Below, piece after piece: positions 20,685 to 32,094 of a stretch of 64,000 bases of DNA (position 1 is its first letter; the number at the start of each line of letters is the position of its first letter). The DNA is from Asterias amurensis. Its lineage: Eukaryota; Echinodermata; Asteroidea; Forcipulatida; Asteriidae. Where the stretch lies: the NCBI RefSeq assembly GCF_032118995.1, contig NC_092656.1, forward strand, positions 13,444,261 to 13,508,260, read 5' to 3'. Made by a program: the position numbers and the translations under genes. The notes under the pieces are model-generated. The model was given only the letters and a program-made list of their open reading frames with translations, was not told the DNA's origin and did not search any database.

Positions 20685-21130
20685 TGGGAATAAAGAATAC
20701 ATTTTGCTTTTACCCTTACACCGCTGTGCATAAAGCACTGTAAACTTAGTCTTTCTAGAAATCTGTGAACAAAAATCCACAGGCTTACCAGTTGACCACT
20801 GAGGTAGCCCTGTTGCTTGAGATAGTTAGTATAATGGGAATAAAGAATACATTTTGCTTTAACCCTTACATCGCTGTGCATAAAGCACTGTAAACTTAGT
20901 CTTTCTGGAAATCTGTGAACAAAAATCCACAGGCTTACCAGTTGACCACTGAGGTAGCCCTGTTGCTTGAGATAGTTAGTATAATGGGAATAAAGAATAC
21001 ATTTTGCTTTAACCCTTACATCGCTGTGCATAAAACACTGTAAACTTAGTCTTTCTGGAAATCTGTGAACAAAAATCCACAGGCTTACCAGTTGACCACT
21101 GAGGTAGCCCTGTTGCTTGAGGTAGTTTGA
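20685..21130 (-). repeat. 150-bp tandem array, about 3 units, SINE-derived
   Basis: CTGTGCATAA recurs at 20723, 20873 and 21023. The units are almost identical to those at 7118-7610 and likewise resemble SINE monomers. The 188-codon minus frame exists because the period is divisible by three. It lies downstream of NUDT15 copy 2, as the first array does for copy 1. Confidence 0.85.
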
Positions 21131-21427
21131 ATCATAAAAATGGGCAATTCCAAGCAAACAAAGAAATAGACCCAAAAATCAAATTCACCCCTGAACTTCC
21201 TTTATATTTTTAAGTTATTGCTATCGTTTGTAAGGACCAGGAAAATAACTTTTTTAGTCAAATGGTTTTTGTTTTCTATGACATATGTCACGTTTCTTTC
21301 TTGCTATGCTTGGCTTACAAAATAAAATATTAAATTGACACTTTTTTCATTTGTTTGCATTTTTCCCATAAAAAAGCGGTTTTACAAAATTTTCATGAAA
21401 TTTAGTAGTATGACCTTGTACCTTTAA

Positions 21428-21731
21428 AGCCCATTTACACTTTCGGTACAGAAACAAAAAGGTCACAGATGTGTTCCATTAAATGCTTTACTTTTTGAGA
21501 AAACATTAAAACAATATCAATTCTCGATAGCGAGAATCACGGATTGATTTTTAACACATGTCATGATACGGCGAAACGTGCGGAAACAAGAGTGGGTTTT
21601 CCCGTTATTTTCTCCCGACTCTGATGACCGATTGAGCCTAAATTTTCACAGGTTTGTTATTTTATACGTAAGTTGTGATACACGAAGTGTGGGACTTGCA
21701 AAATACTGTTTACCGAAAGTGTATAATGGCT
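21428..21731. mobile_element. TTAA fold-back family B
   Basis: The ends AGCCCATTTACACTTTCGGT and ACCGAAAGTGTATAATGGCT are inverted copies. TTAA lies at 21424-21427 and 21732-21735. Another copy is at 39697-40062. Non-coding. Confidence 0.85.
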
Positions 21732-21757
21732 TTAAACAAAACAAAACAAAAAATTTC

Positions 21758-22510
21758 CCATGACTTTTCTTTAAGATATGTAGGTGCACAATTGTTGGGT
21801 GCAGAGAGGTATGACATGCGATTGACGAAAAGCTCCCTTTTTTATTTATTTTTACAACTGGTGGTGATTGTTTTGTTGGCAATTGAAAATTTGCTTCTCC
21901 CACCAATACCAAGTATAAAAGCACCAAGTATTAAACCAAAATACCAACCACATTATCATAGGAGGCCCTTGAAATTGAAACGCGAGTGACGTGAAATGCG
22001 AGTGACGACTTGTAATGCGACTGACGGTACTATTTTCTATTATAAGAATGTGTACAAAGATAGTTTTAAGGGAAGTAATGTGTATAAAAGTATACTACAT
22101 GTACATGTGCATTACTTAAGAACAAAAATAATAATCTGCCCATGACTTTTCTTTAAGATTTGTAGGTGCACAGTTGTTGGATGCAGAGAGGTATGAAATG
22201 CGAGTGAAAGAAAGCTCCCTTTTTAATTTATTTTTTTCACAACTGGTTGTGATTGTATTGTTGGCAATTGAAAATTTGCTTCTCCCACTAATACCAAGTA
22301 TAAAAGCACCAAGTATTAAACCAAAATACCAACCACATTATAATAGGAGGCCCTTGAAATTTGAAAGGCGAGTGGCGTGAAATGCGAGTGACGAAATTCA
22401 AAGCGACTGACGGTACCGATTGCTATTATAAGAATGTGTACAAAGATAGTTTTGAGGAAAGTAATGTGTATAAAAGTATACTACATGTACCGGCATTACT
22501 TAAGCCTATT
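21758..22510. repeat. Direct duplication, about 383-bp unit
   Basis: CATGACTTTTCTTTAAGAT (then GTAGGTGCACA) starts one unit at about 21758 and the next at about 22141. The two are highly similar through TGTACAAAGATAGTTTT and TATAAAAGTATACTACATGT. No protein was recognised. Confidence 0.85.
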
Positions 22511-23282
22511 GTTTTAGGCCTACAGAGGGCAGGCATAATTTGTGGTACCCAGGATGCATTGCATCTCCATAGGAACGTCATCGCAAAGCCGCATCATGCG
22601 CTTCTGCAGTTTACTGATCCTTACGCTTTCTACAATTCTCTGCTATCCAGTCTGGTTGTATTGAAACAAAAGGTAATTTAATTTGATCATTAATATGTGT
22701 AGTATGTAGTAGCTTACTACCCAAGTAAATAAAAATAAATTATTTGTTGTAATTAAAAGATATTATTTGTGGTGCTGAGGGTTGTACAAATTTAAAACGA
22801 TAGGCCTTAGAAAATGGATACGTGCAAATATTCTCGTTGTTCAGATTGCCCTCGCATACTATTTTAGGCGTTAAAAACTATAGAAAGTAAAACAGTTTCT
22901 CTGATTTATTACAACTATAATTTGATAATTTGGTATTTATGGGATGATTTACACAATTTAACTTTTTTTTCTGCATTTATTGTATTAGGCCTATATAAAT
23001 TCTTGTATTTAATATAATCTTATAACGTTTATCCCATTCATTCAGAAATGGCGTTGACTGGCAAAATGAGGCAGAAGCTTTAAATTAAAAAAAAAAAGCA
23101 GCAGGAAAGTTTGATGATCACAAGAACACAGGGAAACTTTCAGTAAAAGCAAACAAATAAAATAAAAGCTTCCTTTCGATGCATGGGCAGATACACTAGA
23201 TGGATTCGCATGATTCTTGGAGAATCTTTGGTCGTCCTCCTGTGGACGAGTGAGTGACGCTGGAATAGCCCATATGTAATAG
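22511..23282. other. Unassigned AT-rich sequence downstream of NUDT15 copy 2
   Basis: No exon, repeat family or RNA gene was recognised. Together with the duplication before it, this is about 2.1 kb of DNA absent from the corresponding place near copy 1. Confidence 0.45.
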
Positions 23283-23350
23283 CAACGGGTACTGCAACGA
23301 TAAACGTTAGTTTTGCATCGGGACAAAACATGTATTTTGTTTTTACCTGT
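23283..23350 (-). mobile_element. SINE fragment at the 3' end of NUDT15 copy 2
   Basis: On the minus strand it holds CCCGATGCAAAACTAACG and TCGTTGCAGTACCCGTTGC, matching the fragment at 7634-7712. It was therefore present before the NUDT15 duplication. Confidence 0.7.
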
Positions 23351-23703
23351 GCTTTGTCACTACTTTTGAAGATATCACTGAAAGGGTTGTAGTCAGTTTC
23401 CCTGAAAATTCTCAGCGGATGAAAAAGTTTCTCAGCAGATGGGAACTTGTCCCAATCCTACGAAAAAAAAATATATATGTATAATAAGAACAATAAAACA
23501 CAAATATATTTACCCAATCAGGTTCCCTTGTGGTTTATACTGATATCTGAAACAAAAAGTCCCAAACAGAGGTGCCGCTTCCCAGGTTTTATTGTAATTG
23601 GGGTGTGATCCCTGGCTACACGGCAGTTAACAGTTGTATCGCTTCTGATGACTGGCACCCCCCGAACAAAGATATTGACAAAATAGGGACACCGCCAATA
23701 TAG

Positions 23704-23774
23704 GGCTAGATAGCTCAGTTGGTAGAGCGCCGGCCTGTTAATCCAGATTTATTGGTTTGAATCCCACTCCAGTC
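23704..23774 (+). tRNA. Degenerate tRNA-Asn(GTT)-like sequence, second copy
   Basis: Identical over its length to 8111-8181 and likewise in intron 2 of NUDT15, antisense. The identity may reflect a recent duplication, gene conversion or some constraint. The mismatched T stem makes a working tRNA unlikely. Confidence 0.55.
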
Positions 23775-25079
23775 AATTCTTTGTTCAACCCCCAAAACAC
23801 AAACATATTATGTTTCTGGGTTTTTTTTTTTTAAATGGGAGATCGCCTAGCATCAAAAGTTTGGACGGCCACTCCAAAGTGAGGGCTACACATAACTGAT
23901 TCCGGCTGTTGACCCAAATCATCTGTCCCCAGGAGTACATTGCCACCTACTACTCCTGGGGCTGAAAGCTGAAACAGTCCATAAGGATGAAGGCATGTGC
24001 ATCATTCACTAGGAACATGGCTGGTAGAACAGAATGCACAACCTTCCCAACTTTTTACTAGTTGTGAAGAGCCCAGACAGATGGGGACACAGGCAAGATA
24101 TTTAATACCATTTTAGACATAATGTCGTTGAGAAATTTTAATATACAAACCAGGATCTTAAAGATAGCCTCTCCTTAACTGGCAGCCAGTTAAATAAGGT
24201 GTGGCATGGTCTACATGCAGGTGCAATATTGTAACCCTCCTCCAGACGGGAATTTGGTCCAACACGTACAATTTCGACAGCTAATTAATGGATTTGCTCC
24301 TTTTTTACCACTTTTGAAAATCATTACACAAATTCTAAGAACACAAACTCAAGCAGGAGAAGGGTAACGTGTCTATGGCTTCGCCATTCGGATGAGGGTT
24401 ACGTTATCGCAACTAGGCGCGGTAATGCTACGAGACACGAAAGACAAGTTTAGCAGCCCAGTTCGGAAGCCTAGTTGCAGTGGTTGTATATGAAGTGGTA
24501 GTGGTAGATTTGTGAAAATACATCAGGCCAATCTGAGGGAAACCGTTCTACGTTTAAAACATTAACCTTCACATTTATGGGGCTCCATATTCACTGGTTC
24601 TTCTTGATACGTCATATCAATCTCTGCTTCCATAACTATGGCAACATAATGGTAGTTGTCTTCAACGCTGAATGAATTGATCACTGTACAAAACTTGACC
24701 TTCTTTATCCTCAGGCCAGTTTCTTCTTCAGTCTCTCGGATGGCACACTCCTCCCAATTCTCTCTGTGTAAGAGGAGGGAACCAAAATATTTTATATTAA
24801 TGCAAATGTCAAAATTTTAAGCAACGATTGAAGAGCCCCGGATTGGCCACAGGTTTTTTGGTCAGTTTATTGGTTTGCTGATTTTGTTTACTATTTTCTA
24901 AGAATAAGTCATAAAATGTTTTTTTTTTTGTGTTTTTTTTTTGGGGGGGGGGGGCAAATTCAGTCAAGAAACAAATCTAAAGTTTAAAATGCATTTGAAA
25001 CTGTAGTTGCGATAAGGAACCCTCCTCCCTATATGGATGCAACTATTGAAAATGGTGAACAAATTTTGCCTAAATAAAT

Positions 25080-26570
25080 TCACAATATTTTTATATTTTT
25101 CTCTTGACACTCTCTGGCTATGTTCTTTCAATCCATATTGATGTATACGATTGAATGATTTAGCTTATCAATTACTTACTGAAGAAAATCGCGAGCTGGC
25201 TTTTCTTTACTTTTTATTTATGCGTGCATATTTTACTGCAAAGGTATGTGCAATCCAGTACAAAATGCAAATGGGTCATTCCATGTCAAATCAACCAGTG
25301 GTCCCCAGGTGACCCCCTCAGATTCTGATGAAACTTCATCAGACTGATTGGATTTGGCTCAAATGAACACATACAAAAAAGCTAAGTCATACTGTATGTC
25401 GTTTTCGAGATAAGATCCATTGAAATTTGATCAAGGCGGCCATTTTGTGCGCGCACGAGATGCGAAATGTGATTTTGGTGATAATTTTCGACTTTGAAAA
25501 CTCATATTTTAGATTTTGTACCAGGTAGAGAGCTCAAACCTGGTGTTCCATCTTACTTTTGGCCAAATTTCATGAATCTGCACTCAATTTAAATGTATTT
25601 CCTCAAATTTTCTAGTTATGGTCAGTGGTCACCCAAAGTAGGCACTTTAATCGACCGGAATTTTTTTGTGATAATTGGGGTCACCCTGTGCCCACATGAG
25701 GGGTCAAATGAATCCTATTCCCTAGTTATGCATGTATATTATATCTACTTATACACCAATTCTCAGCTTTGGCACTCAACTCCTTCATGGTGTGGTAGCA
25801 ATTTGAATATAGTATGTTTGTGGCACATGTTAATGTAATATCATACAGTATACATGTACATGTATGTACAAGTATGGTAATATATGTTTGAAGCCTGCGT
25901 AAGTTATTTATTTCTGTCTAGCAAAAAAAGTATACGTTTTATTGTTTTTAGAAATGGGTTGATGATGCATGTTTTCAACTGCAATAAATAATTAAAGGCA
26001 GGTACCTGCAAAAATCTCCCATAACACACACACAACATTGGAACCATACCCCATGGAACCATACATCCTAGCCCTATACATTGTATAGGACTCTTTCTAT
26101 GTACACAAAACGAAAGTGTAAGGCCGCCAGGGCTACATACACCTCAGTATACTGTGTGTAGGGTGGTTTGTATTCAATTGTGTTTTCGTTTCGGTGGGCG
26201 AAACCGTCCGAAAATTGTTTCAGAATTCAGGTCTCAAAAAAGTTGGGTTTCTTTCTTTATTATATTCAAACATACTACTTCTACACCGGGGAGCCTTAGA
26301 GTTTCTAGAACTAGAAGTAACGACATACGATGCCATAGAAATAGTTGCGTGTAGAACCAAGTGCGCACGCGAAAACTCACAGACGCCAGGTTGCCAATTG
26401 TTTTAAGGTTTGTGGGTGACCGCGGGTTCAGCTTTGGATAGCTTTCCGTATGGCGCCTCCACTTTTTTCAATCATTTTTAATAAAAAGGGATCCGGATAT
26501 CCCATTGAGGTAAAATTAGGAAAGTATTTTTTTCATATCGAATGAAGAAAAGGTGGTGGGCGCCATATGC
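25080..26570. other. NUDT15 copy 2 intron 1, mostly unassigned
   Basis: About 25270-25600 begins GGGTCATTCCATGTCAAATC and may be a dispersed repeat. About 26066-26140 (CTAGCCCTATACATTG to CAGGGCTAC) is related to the fold-back element at 47155-47298. No exon was recognised. Confidence 0.4.
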
Positions 26571-27090
26571 ATATCGTAGCGTCATACGTCATCGACCCTC
26601 ATATGTTTTAGGTCCCCAACTTTGATTACCATTTACCGCGAGACTGTGCAAGCTGCACCGGTGACAGAAACTATGCAGTTTACTCACAGTCTGTATTTTC
26701 ATCAGGCTTAACCATGCTGAAAAAAATTCCTGTCGTTGGTTATGCTCAAACATTTATAAAATGATTGATTATTTGTACTAATCACTATAAGTGCATTATT
26801 ATGCCAATATTCAAATGAGTCAAAGAAACATCAACCAACCTCAAAAGTTCAAAACAAAATACTATCTGCTAGACTGAGTTTCATTCTGCATTAATCACTA
26901 GATGGATCACGTGAGGTGGTTACTATTTGGGATTCTATGGTGTGCCAATATAGGGAAAATATTAAAATATTTTAAGTGAAAATGACCCCCCCCCCCAATT
27001 TTTTTGTTGTTGATTTACTGAATACTGTAATAAATTCCGATAAAGCGTAATAAATATTAGGTCTACATTAAAGAGGAAATATCAGAATCC
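26571..27090 (+). repeat. Dispersed repeat, twin of 16493-16990
   Basis: Same 500-bp unit and orientation as 16493-16990, with a run of C near 26987 that the other copy lacks. It lies within NUDT15 copy 2 intron 1. Confidence 0.8.
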
Positions 27091-27722
27091 TTATATCGTA
27101 GGAGGTCATGTTATCGAGGTGTCCCTAAAATCGTGGCAAATCTATTACCTCTCTCTGTGCGCGATGTAAACAGTCCCAAGATAAAAATTGTGTGGTTTTA
27201 TTTGCCAAGCAAAGAGTCTCCTCTCCCTTGACCAAAGCTTAGAAACACGTAAGGCTCCACTGGATATTTGCACTTAAATGCAAAAGGTTTAGTATTTTAG
27301 GCATTTCTACAAGGTACAAACATATGTCATAATGTTGAGGCAATATAAACATATTTGCCCACCGAAAACATTTCATTAAACACTATTAAAATTCACAATT
27401 CATGATGATCAAATCATGTGACTGAATATTTTGCTGAGCATTCTGGGTTATGGTGTTAAACAAATGGGATAGATGATTAGAAGAAAAAAATACGGGACAT
27501 TTTTCTGTTACAGTGTTATCCTACTGAAACACGGAAACCTTTTCGATAGCGATGGGGCTAATTTAAATTAATCATTTTTAATAAATAACACTAAGTTATT
27601 CTTAATGTAATGACAACTTACGCAAATGCTAAATGACCACCAGGAAAAGAAAAACTACCATCGCCGTTGATATTTTTTCTTTTGCCAATTATAGCACAGT
27701 CTGGATGCTTTGAGCTTTTGAC

Positions 27723-27729
27723 AAGAACA
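27723..27729. other. Empty LINE insertion site in NUDT15 copy 2
   Basis: A single AAGAACA inside an uninterrupted exon 1. It corresponds to the two AAGAACA copies that flank the LINE in copy 1. Confidence 0.85.
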
Positions 27730-27926
27730 CCAACACAAACTTTCGGACGGGACACAAGCTGCTGTTCATAGGGCGCGGCCATCGTGGTTGGTTAGTTGGG
27801 TGACGTATGAGGTCGCCCTTGCCATCTTGGTTGGTTAAAATATGGCATAAGAGGTCGCCCTTTGCCTTGAAACTCGGACTTTGCGTGCGTGTTTTTTTTT
27901 TATAAGTAGGCCAACTATGCAGTGGC

Positions 27927-27927
<1 letters not shown>

Positions 27928-27991
<64 letters not shown>

Positions 27992-28050
27992 AAACAACAA
28001 CAACAACAACAACCACATCAACAACAACAACAGCAACAACAACAACAACG
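27928..28050. repeat. (CAA)n microsatellite
   Basis: About 120 bp of CAA/AAC triplets with a few interruptions. It gives poly-Gln or poly-Leu frames, which are not genes. Confidence 0.97.
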
Positions 28051-28159
28051 AAATTTATCTGTAGATTCGTGTGTTTTTCGTAGCTTTATATGGATAACGT
28101 GCAATCCACATTAAAGGGAGCACTTTTTGTGTATTTGTTTAATCGGTCATTGTTTTAAT

Positions 28160-28590
28160 CCCATAAGTCGTTTTATTTTCAGCGGATTGTCCCCATGTGG
28201 AACCAGCTTCCGCTGTCAGTCAGATCTATTGTGTCCTTGTCAGCATTTAAAACTCTCCTGCTCCACCTTTACAAGGACAAGTTGGTATCTGACTTTTCAG
28301 CGGATGATGTTTGCACTTGGGTGTCGCATTGCCATATTGCTCTTGTTGTCGTCTGTAATTGCCAATCCCGACTTCATGCCCCTCCCCTTTTTTTACAGTG
28401 GGCGGATGGGTGGTTTTTAACTGTAGGGTGGGTTTCAATGGATATTCTTTGTGGCAGGACGGCTTTGTAGAGGTGCTGGTCACCTGTTCCTCCTCGCCAC
28501 CACCTGTTAAGCTATTTTGGTTCATTGTATGTATCGTCTTGTTATTTACATGTTTATGCCAGTGTAAAGTCTAAGAAAACTAAACTAAAC
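28160..28590 (+). mobile_element. LINE 3' end with (AAACT)n tail
   Basis: The plus frame from 28195 has WNQLPLSVRSIVSLSAFKTL, the closing block of many LINE reverse transcriptases. It is followed by about 250 bp of 3' sequence and an AAACTAAACTAAACTAA tail near 28575-28592. The 5' part is absent, so this is a truncated insertion. Confidence 0.7.
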
Positions 28591-28599
28591 TAATCCAAA

Positions 28600-29527
28600 T
28601 GTAGTATTCATAATAAAACCACTTGCGCAAATTTTATTTTTAGAAGAAGCTAGCTTTTTGTGATATCGCCAAAAATCCGGAGTTGGTATGTCTGGGGAGG
28701 TAGATTGTTGGACTACACAATAATTATTAGAAATGTTAACCTGCAAGAAAACTTTATAAATTTCAAATTTGGAGGATAATAGACTGATTTTGTTTTCCGT
28801 ACTTCAAGTTGAAATGATTATCAAAATGCCTCGCACTATCGAAAGCTGCAATATGAAGAAAAAAAAGTTTTTACTGCCATTAAGTGATAACCAAACACGG
28901 TCTATCAATCCCTTTAAAACAACGGTTTCAGAGCGAGAGGACCTTCTCTTTCGTCTCTCAACACCCTCTAAACATAGCTACCGTATCGGAGGCAGCAATG
29001 TGACTGCATGCAATTAATTGGTTCTGAAATGATTATAACATCGATGCGATTTTTTGGAGGAGGTCTCGATCTGTGTTATGAACAACACGGGACCCAGGTA
29101 ATTTCGTAACATACATAGCATTCACACGACGTGGATTTGCGATTTCATAACATCGATGTTATGAAATCGCACGGGACCCTCGTTTGCAGCGCTCGTGTGA
29201 ATGGGCCTTTAGTGAACGAAGAGATCCCCAAGTTCACCGTGTCTCGGTGCGGAAAGATCAGGCCTATCTGCAATACTCCTTTTTATAACACACCTCCGGC
29301 TCGTTCTGTTTTCTGGTTGGCTGAAACACGGTCACGTGGGATGAACTAATATAAATAGGCTAGTGATCGCGCGCGCGTGTTTTGCGGGAATAGTACCAGA
29401 GCGGGCAGTAGTCTTTAAATTATAGTGCCCCGGTAACATTGCCCTCTCTTGACTTGAACCGTGAACAACAACTACAAAACTCCTTTTTCTGTTCTTATTT
29501 GACATTTAAGACCGAGCTGTGTTATAA
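28600..29527. other. Unassigned sequence with a short palindrome
   Basis: No gene was recognised. 29139-29170 is a perfect 32-bp palindrome (GCGATTTCATAACATC and its complement), possibly the core of a degraded inverted-repeat element spanning about 29030-29210. Confidence 0.5.
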
Positions 29528-29720
29528 AACACATATTGACTGGCATAATTCGGTAACTAGTGTCCGTCTATTCCCTCTCGGGCCTGTGAGTGACCAGAAG
29601 AGGGGCCTATTTCCCGAGTCGGCCTTCGGCCTCGGGAAACAGGTCGCTCTTCTGGTCGCTCAAAGTCCCTCGTGGGAATAGACGTATACTAGTTACCTCG
29701 TTGCCAGTCAATATGTGTAT
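29528..29720. mobile_element. Fold-back element
   Basis: The left arm (ACATATTGACTGGCATAATT, CGGTAACTAGTGTCCGTCTA) is inverted at the right (TAGACGTATACTAGTTACC, TTGCCAGTCAATATGTGT). The centre is GAGTCGGCCTTCGGCCTCGG. About 190 bp, non-coding. Confidence 0.8.
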
Positions 29721-29999
29721 AATAACAATAATAATATCTATGTGACGAGACAAACATTGTCGTAAAAAAGAGAAGTGACAAACATTGTTCCACCTGGATA
29801 CTTTTTTACTCATTGACTAATCGAGTCAACTACACTGTTTGACAAAATCTTTCATGGAGCTGCAACGAAGTAGTAAGCATAAAAAATGCTTACCAGAGTA
29901 ATGTTACCAGCGGAAATACCATGTCACATGTTCAATTTGTGACTGGTATCCTGCTCATTTCAGCTTAGCATAACATTGTTAAGCAATATTTTCTGCTAA

Positions 30000-31074
30000 A
30001 GCAACTCTATTAATTTGGGCCCTGAGCGGCATCGGTATATTATCTCCTGCTGCCGCCAACCGTTGGGGGCGGGTGTCCCGTACGATGATCACGACAAGAC
30101 ATCATTCTCAACAGCCGTTCCCGTGTGTCCATAAAAAAAGATCCTCGCAGTCTATGGATTTATGACCGCGATGAGATGGAGCAATTTACAGATGCTTTCA
30201 GCGAGTGCGTTTATTACGAAGACTCGGCTTGTATTTCTTAATTATAACCACTGAGCTTTGCTGAAAGAACGGAGGACATAGAAGGTCATTTTCAGCATGC
30301 CACCCTACTACTGCGTCTAACTGATGAAAGGGGAGCAAGAGATATTATTATGAACAACGCAGCTGGTACCGTATAAGGCTAAGCCAGCACGATTCGACTA
30401 CCCTCCGCTGTTAGGCAAGTGTAAACGTTCCAGTTGGACATTGGTGAAAACGGATTGGATCCGGGATTGTACTGTGGATATAAACCGTGTTTAAACACGC
30501 AATGGATAATATGCTCGGCGGTGTAGCGAATTCACATTATCGCGGTAGTAACACGGGGCGAGCGGAGATATGAAATTGTACTGATGCACAGATGAAGATG
30601 ATGGTGGGACCACACGCCCAATGAGCTCAACCTCATCGTTTATGTCCGTTACTCATCCCAACGACGAGGATCTCCTTGGGCCGAATGCATTAAACATGAT
30701 TCACTGCGTCAGTGTAGGGGCTGTGCAGGTCTCGTTCCCATCTAACCCTTGATTGTCTATAATAATAATTAGACAGTGAAAGTGCCTGTGGTGATTCTTC
30801 AAATAAGACGCGTTTTCTCAAACCGTTTTTTTTTTTATGCAGCGAGGAAAACAAATGAAGCACATTTCGTTTTGGGCGGTAATGCCATGACCTCGACCTC
30901 ATCAACCGCTGGTGAACATTATGAACGTATGTTTTATACATCTGCTCATAATATAAATAGACACTGTAAAAACTTAGGTGTGCATGGTTAAGGCAGTAGG
31001 CTGTATAGGACTTTTGCCACCGGTGTGGGTTAGCGTGCCCTGACCGATGAGTAGCTGCGACTGAGGGGTTTTGA
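30000..31074 (+). promoter_or_regulatory. CpG-richer 5' region of the RGS7BP-like gene
   Basis: This stretch has more CpG and G/C than its surroundings and precedes the first coding exon. It probably contains the promoter and 5' UTR, perhaps with an upstream non-coding exon. Several short upstream ATG frames occur, including one at 30776-30991. No TATA box was pinned down. Confidence 0.4.
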
Positions 31075-31275
31075 ATGAACCGTACCCCGTCCGGACGGTG
31101 CAGTAGACCCCGGAGCGGTGGTCATTCTGCTTTGGCGGTGCCGCACGGAGGGGCCAAGGTCCACCACCAACAGCGCTGCGGGAGCTCGACTGGCTACGCC
31201 GGAGAATTCGTCTCAACACCCGAGGACAGTTACGACGAGGCTACGCTAAGAGCATGTGTGGATGAGTGTGAAAAG
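31075..31275 (+). CDS. RGS7BP: RGS7BP/R7BP-like, first coding exon
   Basis: R7BP-family proteins anchor the R7 RGS-Gbeta5 complexes at membranes and so tune G-protein signalling, chiefly in neurons. The ATG at 31075 follows an in-frame stop (TTTTGAATG). The exon runs 67 codons to a GTAGGC donor at 31276 and ends in phase 0. The N-terminus is basic and low in complexity. The end, SYDEATLRACVDECEK, joins exactly in phase to LVRDFNTRVAQYREKL at 58778. This gives a continuous helix matching the R7BP pattern (human, from memory: [20 protein letters not shown]). The join across 27.5 kb is inferred from phase and sequence fit. Confidence 0.65.
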
Positions 31276-31482
31276 GTAGGCTTACGGATAGGATGTAAAC
31301 ATTTATACAGTATATAATTATATCATCATTATTATTCAAACCTTTTACGAGGCCACTATAGTTTGTACAAACAATATGTATCAATCTTGGGATGGAGTAA
31401 CTGATGGGGGAGAAACTGCAAAAAGATGCATTTTTTCCACGGAGGAAATTATTTATTCAAACTAAGTCCCAATCGTGGCATC

Positions 31483-31745
31483 GTGGGGTGTCGTGGCCGA
31501 GCAGTCTAGAGTTGTGGATTCAACTTCTGTAATTAATGTTGGTTTGAATCAAGGTCTGGGTCCTCGAGCAAGACACATAATCATAATTGCTTCTCTCCAC
31601 CCAGGAGCACCGTCAAATGGGTACCGGCGAGATCTAGGCGTATTTTGCGATGGACTCTGGTATCCTGTCCAGAGGGAAAACAAATATTCTCGGTCGTATA
31701 ATGCAAATGAAACCAAACATCGGCCTGATGAGCGGTATTAGCTTG
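31483..31745 (+). mobile_element. tRNA-derived SINE (Leu/Ser-like head)
   Basis: It begins with an A box (GTGGCCGAGCAGTCTAGAG) and, 45 bases later, a B-box-like GGTTTGAATC. A non-tRNA body follows (GGGTACCGGCGAGATCTAGG). The tail is not well defined. It lies in the RGS7BP-like intron. Confidence 0.6.
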
Positions 31746-32094
31746 GGACAGACTTTACTATTAGCCTAAGGTATAGGCATGTCTGTGGAAAAGGTCGTCT
31801 GACTACGAATGAGTGGTCACAATACAGTACGTCATCATATTGCCCTTGTTTGAGGTGATCTTACCTTTATAATTTTTAGCTGATCAGAGGTATTCATATG
31901 ACATTGTCAGGGTCATTCTGAGGTTATTATACCCAGGTCATATCAAACTCAAGTTCTAACTGTAATCTGTCTGTAACCTTATGGCGATAGTCGCACTGTT
32001 ACAAGTAATTACTTATGTATAATTATAAGAGATCTACTAACAATCTGTGTACAATGTCCTCCATTGGTTCAAAAATGACGCTGAAGTAAACCTG

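Larger units (their letters stand above)
23432..27782 (-). pseudogene. NUDT15: NUDT15-like Nudix hydrolase, copy 2, frame shift in exon 3
   Basis: Exon 1 is 27782-27622 (161 bp, ATG in context ACGATGG). It encodes [28 protein letters not shown] and PGGHLAFA. Exon 2 is 24763-24567 (197 bp) and supplies ENWEECAIRETEEETGL, VINSFSVEDNYHYV and EEPVNMEPHKCE. Splice sites match copy 1. Exon 3 starts at 23457 but lacks 14 bases present at the start of exon 3 in copy 1 (the part giving WEW). Splicing at the conserved acceptor shifts the frame and meets TGA at 23432-23434, giving a shorter protein lacking the last helix. The old frame remains readable further on (WDKFPSAEKLF, FRETDYNPFS). The Nudix box is complete, so a truncated enzyme is conceivable, but loss of function is likelier. 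Confidence 0.85.

Noticed and set aside
20609-21175. 188-codon minus-strand frame (and 7163-7558) with 50-residue repeats
   Set aside because: A result of the 150-bp tandem unit, which is better explained as SINE-derived non-coding repeat.
7735-27782. The two NUDT15 loci as haplotypes wrongly joined in the assembly
   Set aside because: They differ in exon 3, amino acids, intron content and flanking insertions more than alleles normally would. I cannot fully exclude it without read depth.
27689-28048. Poly-Leu / poly-Gln frames
   Set aside because: They come from the CAA microsatellite and from the antisense of NUDT15 exon 1.
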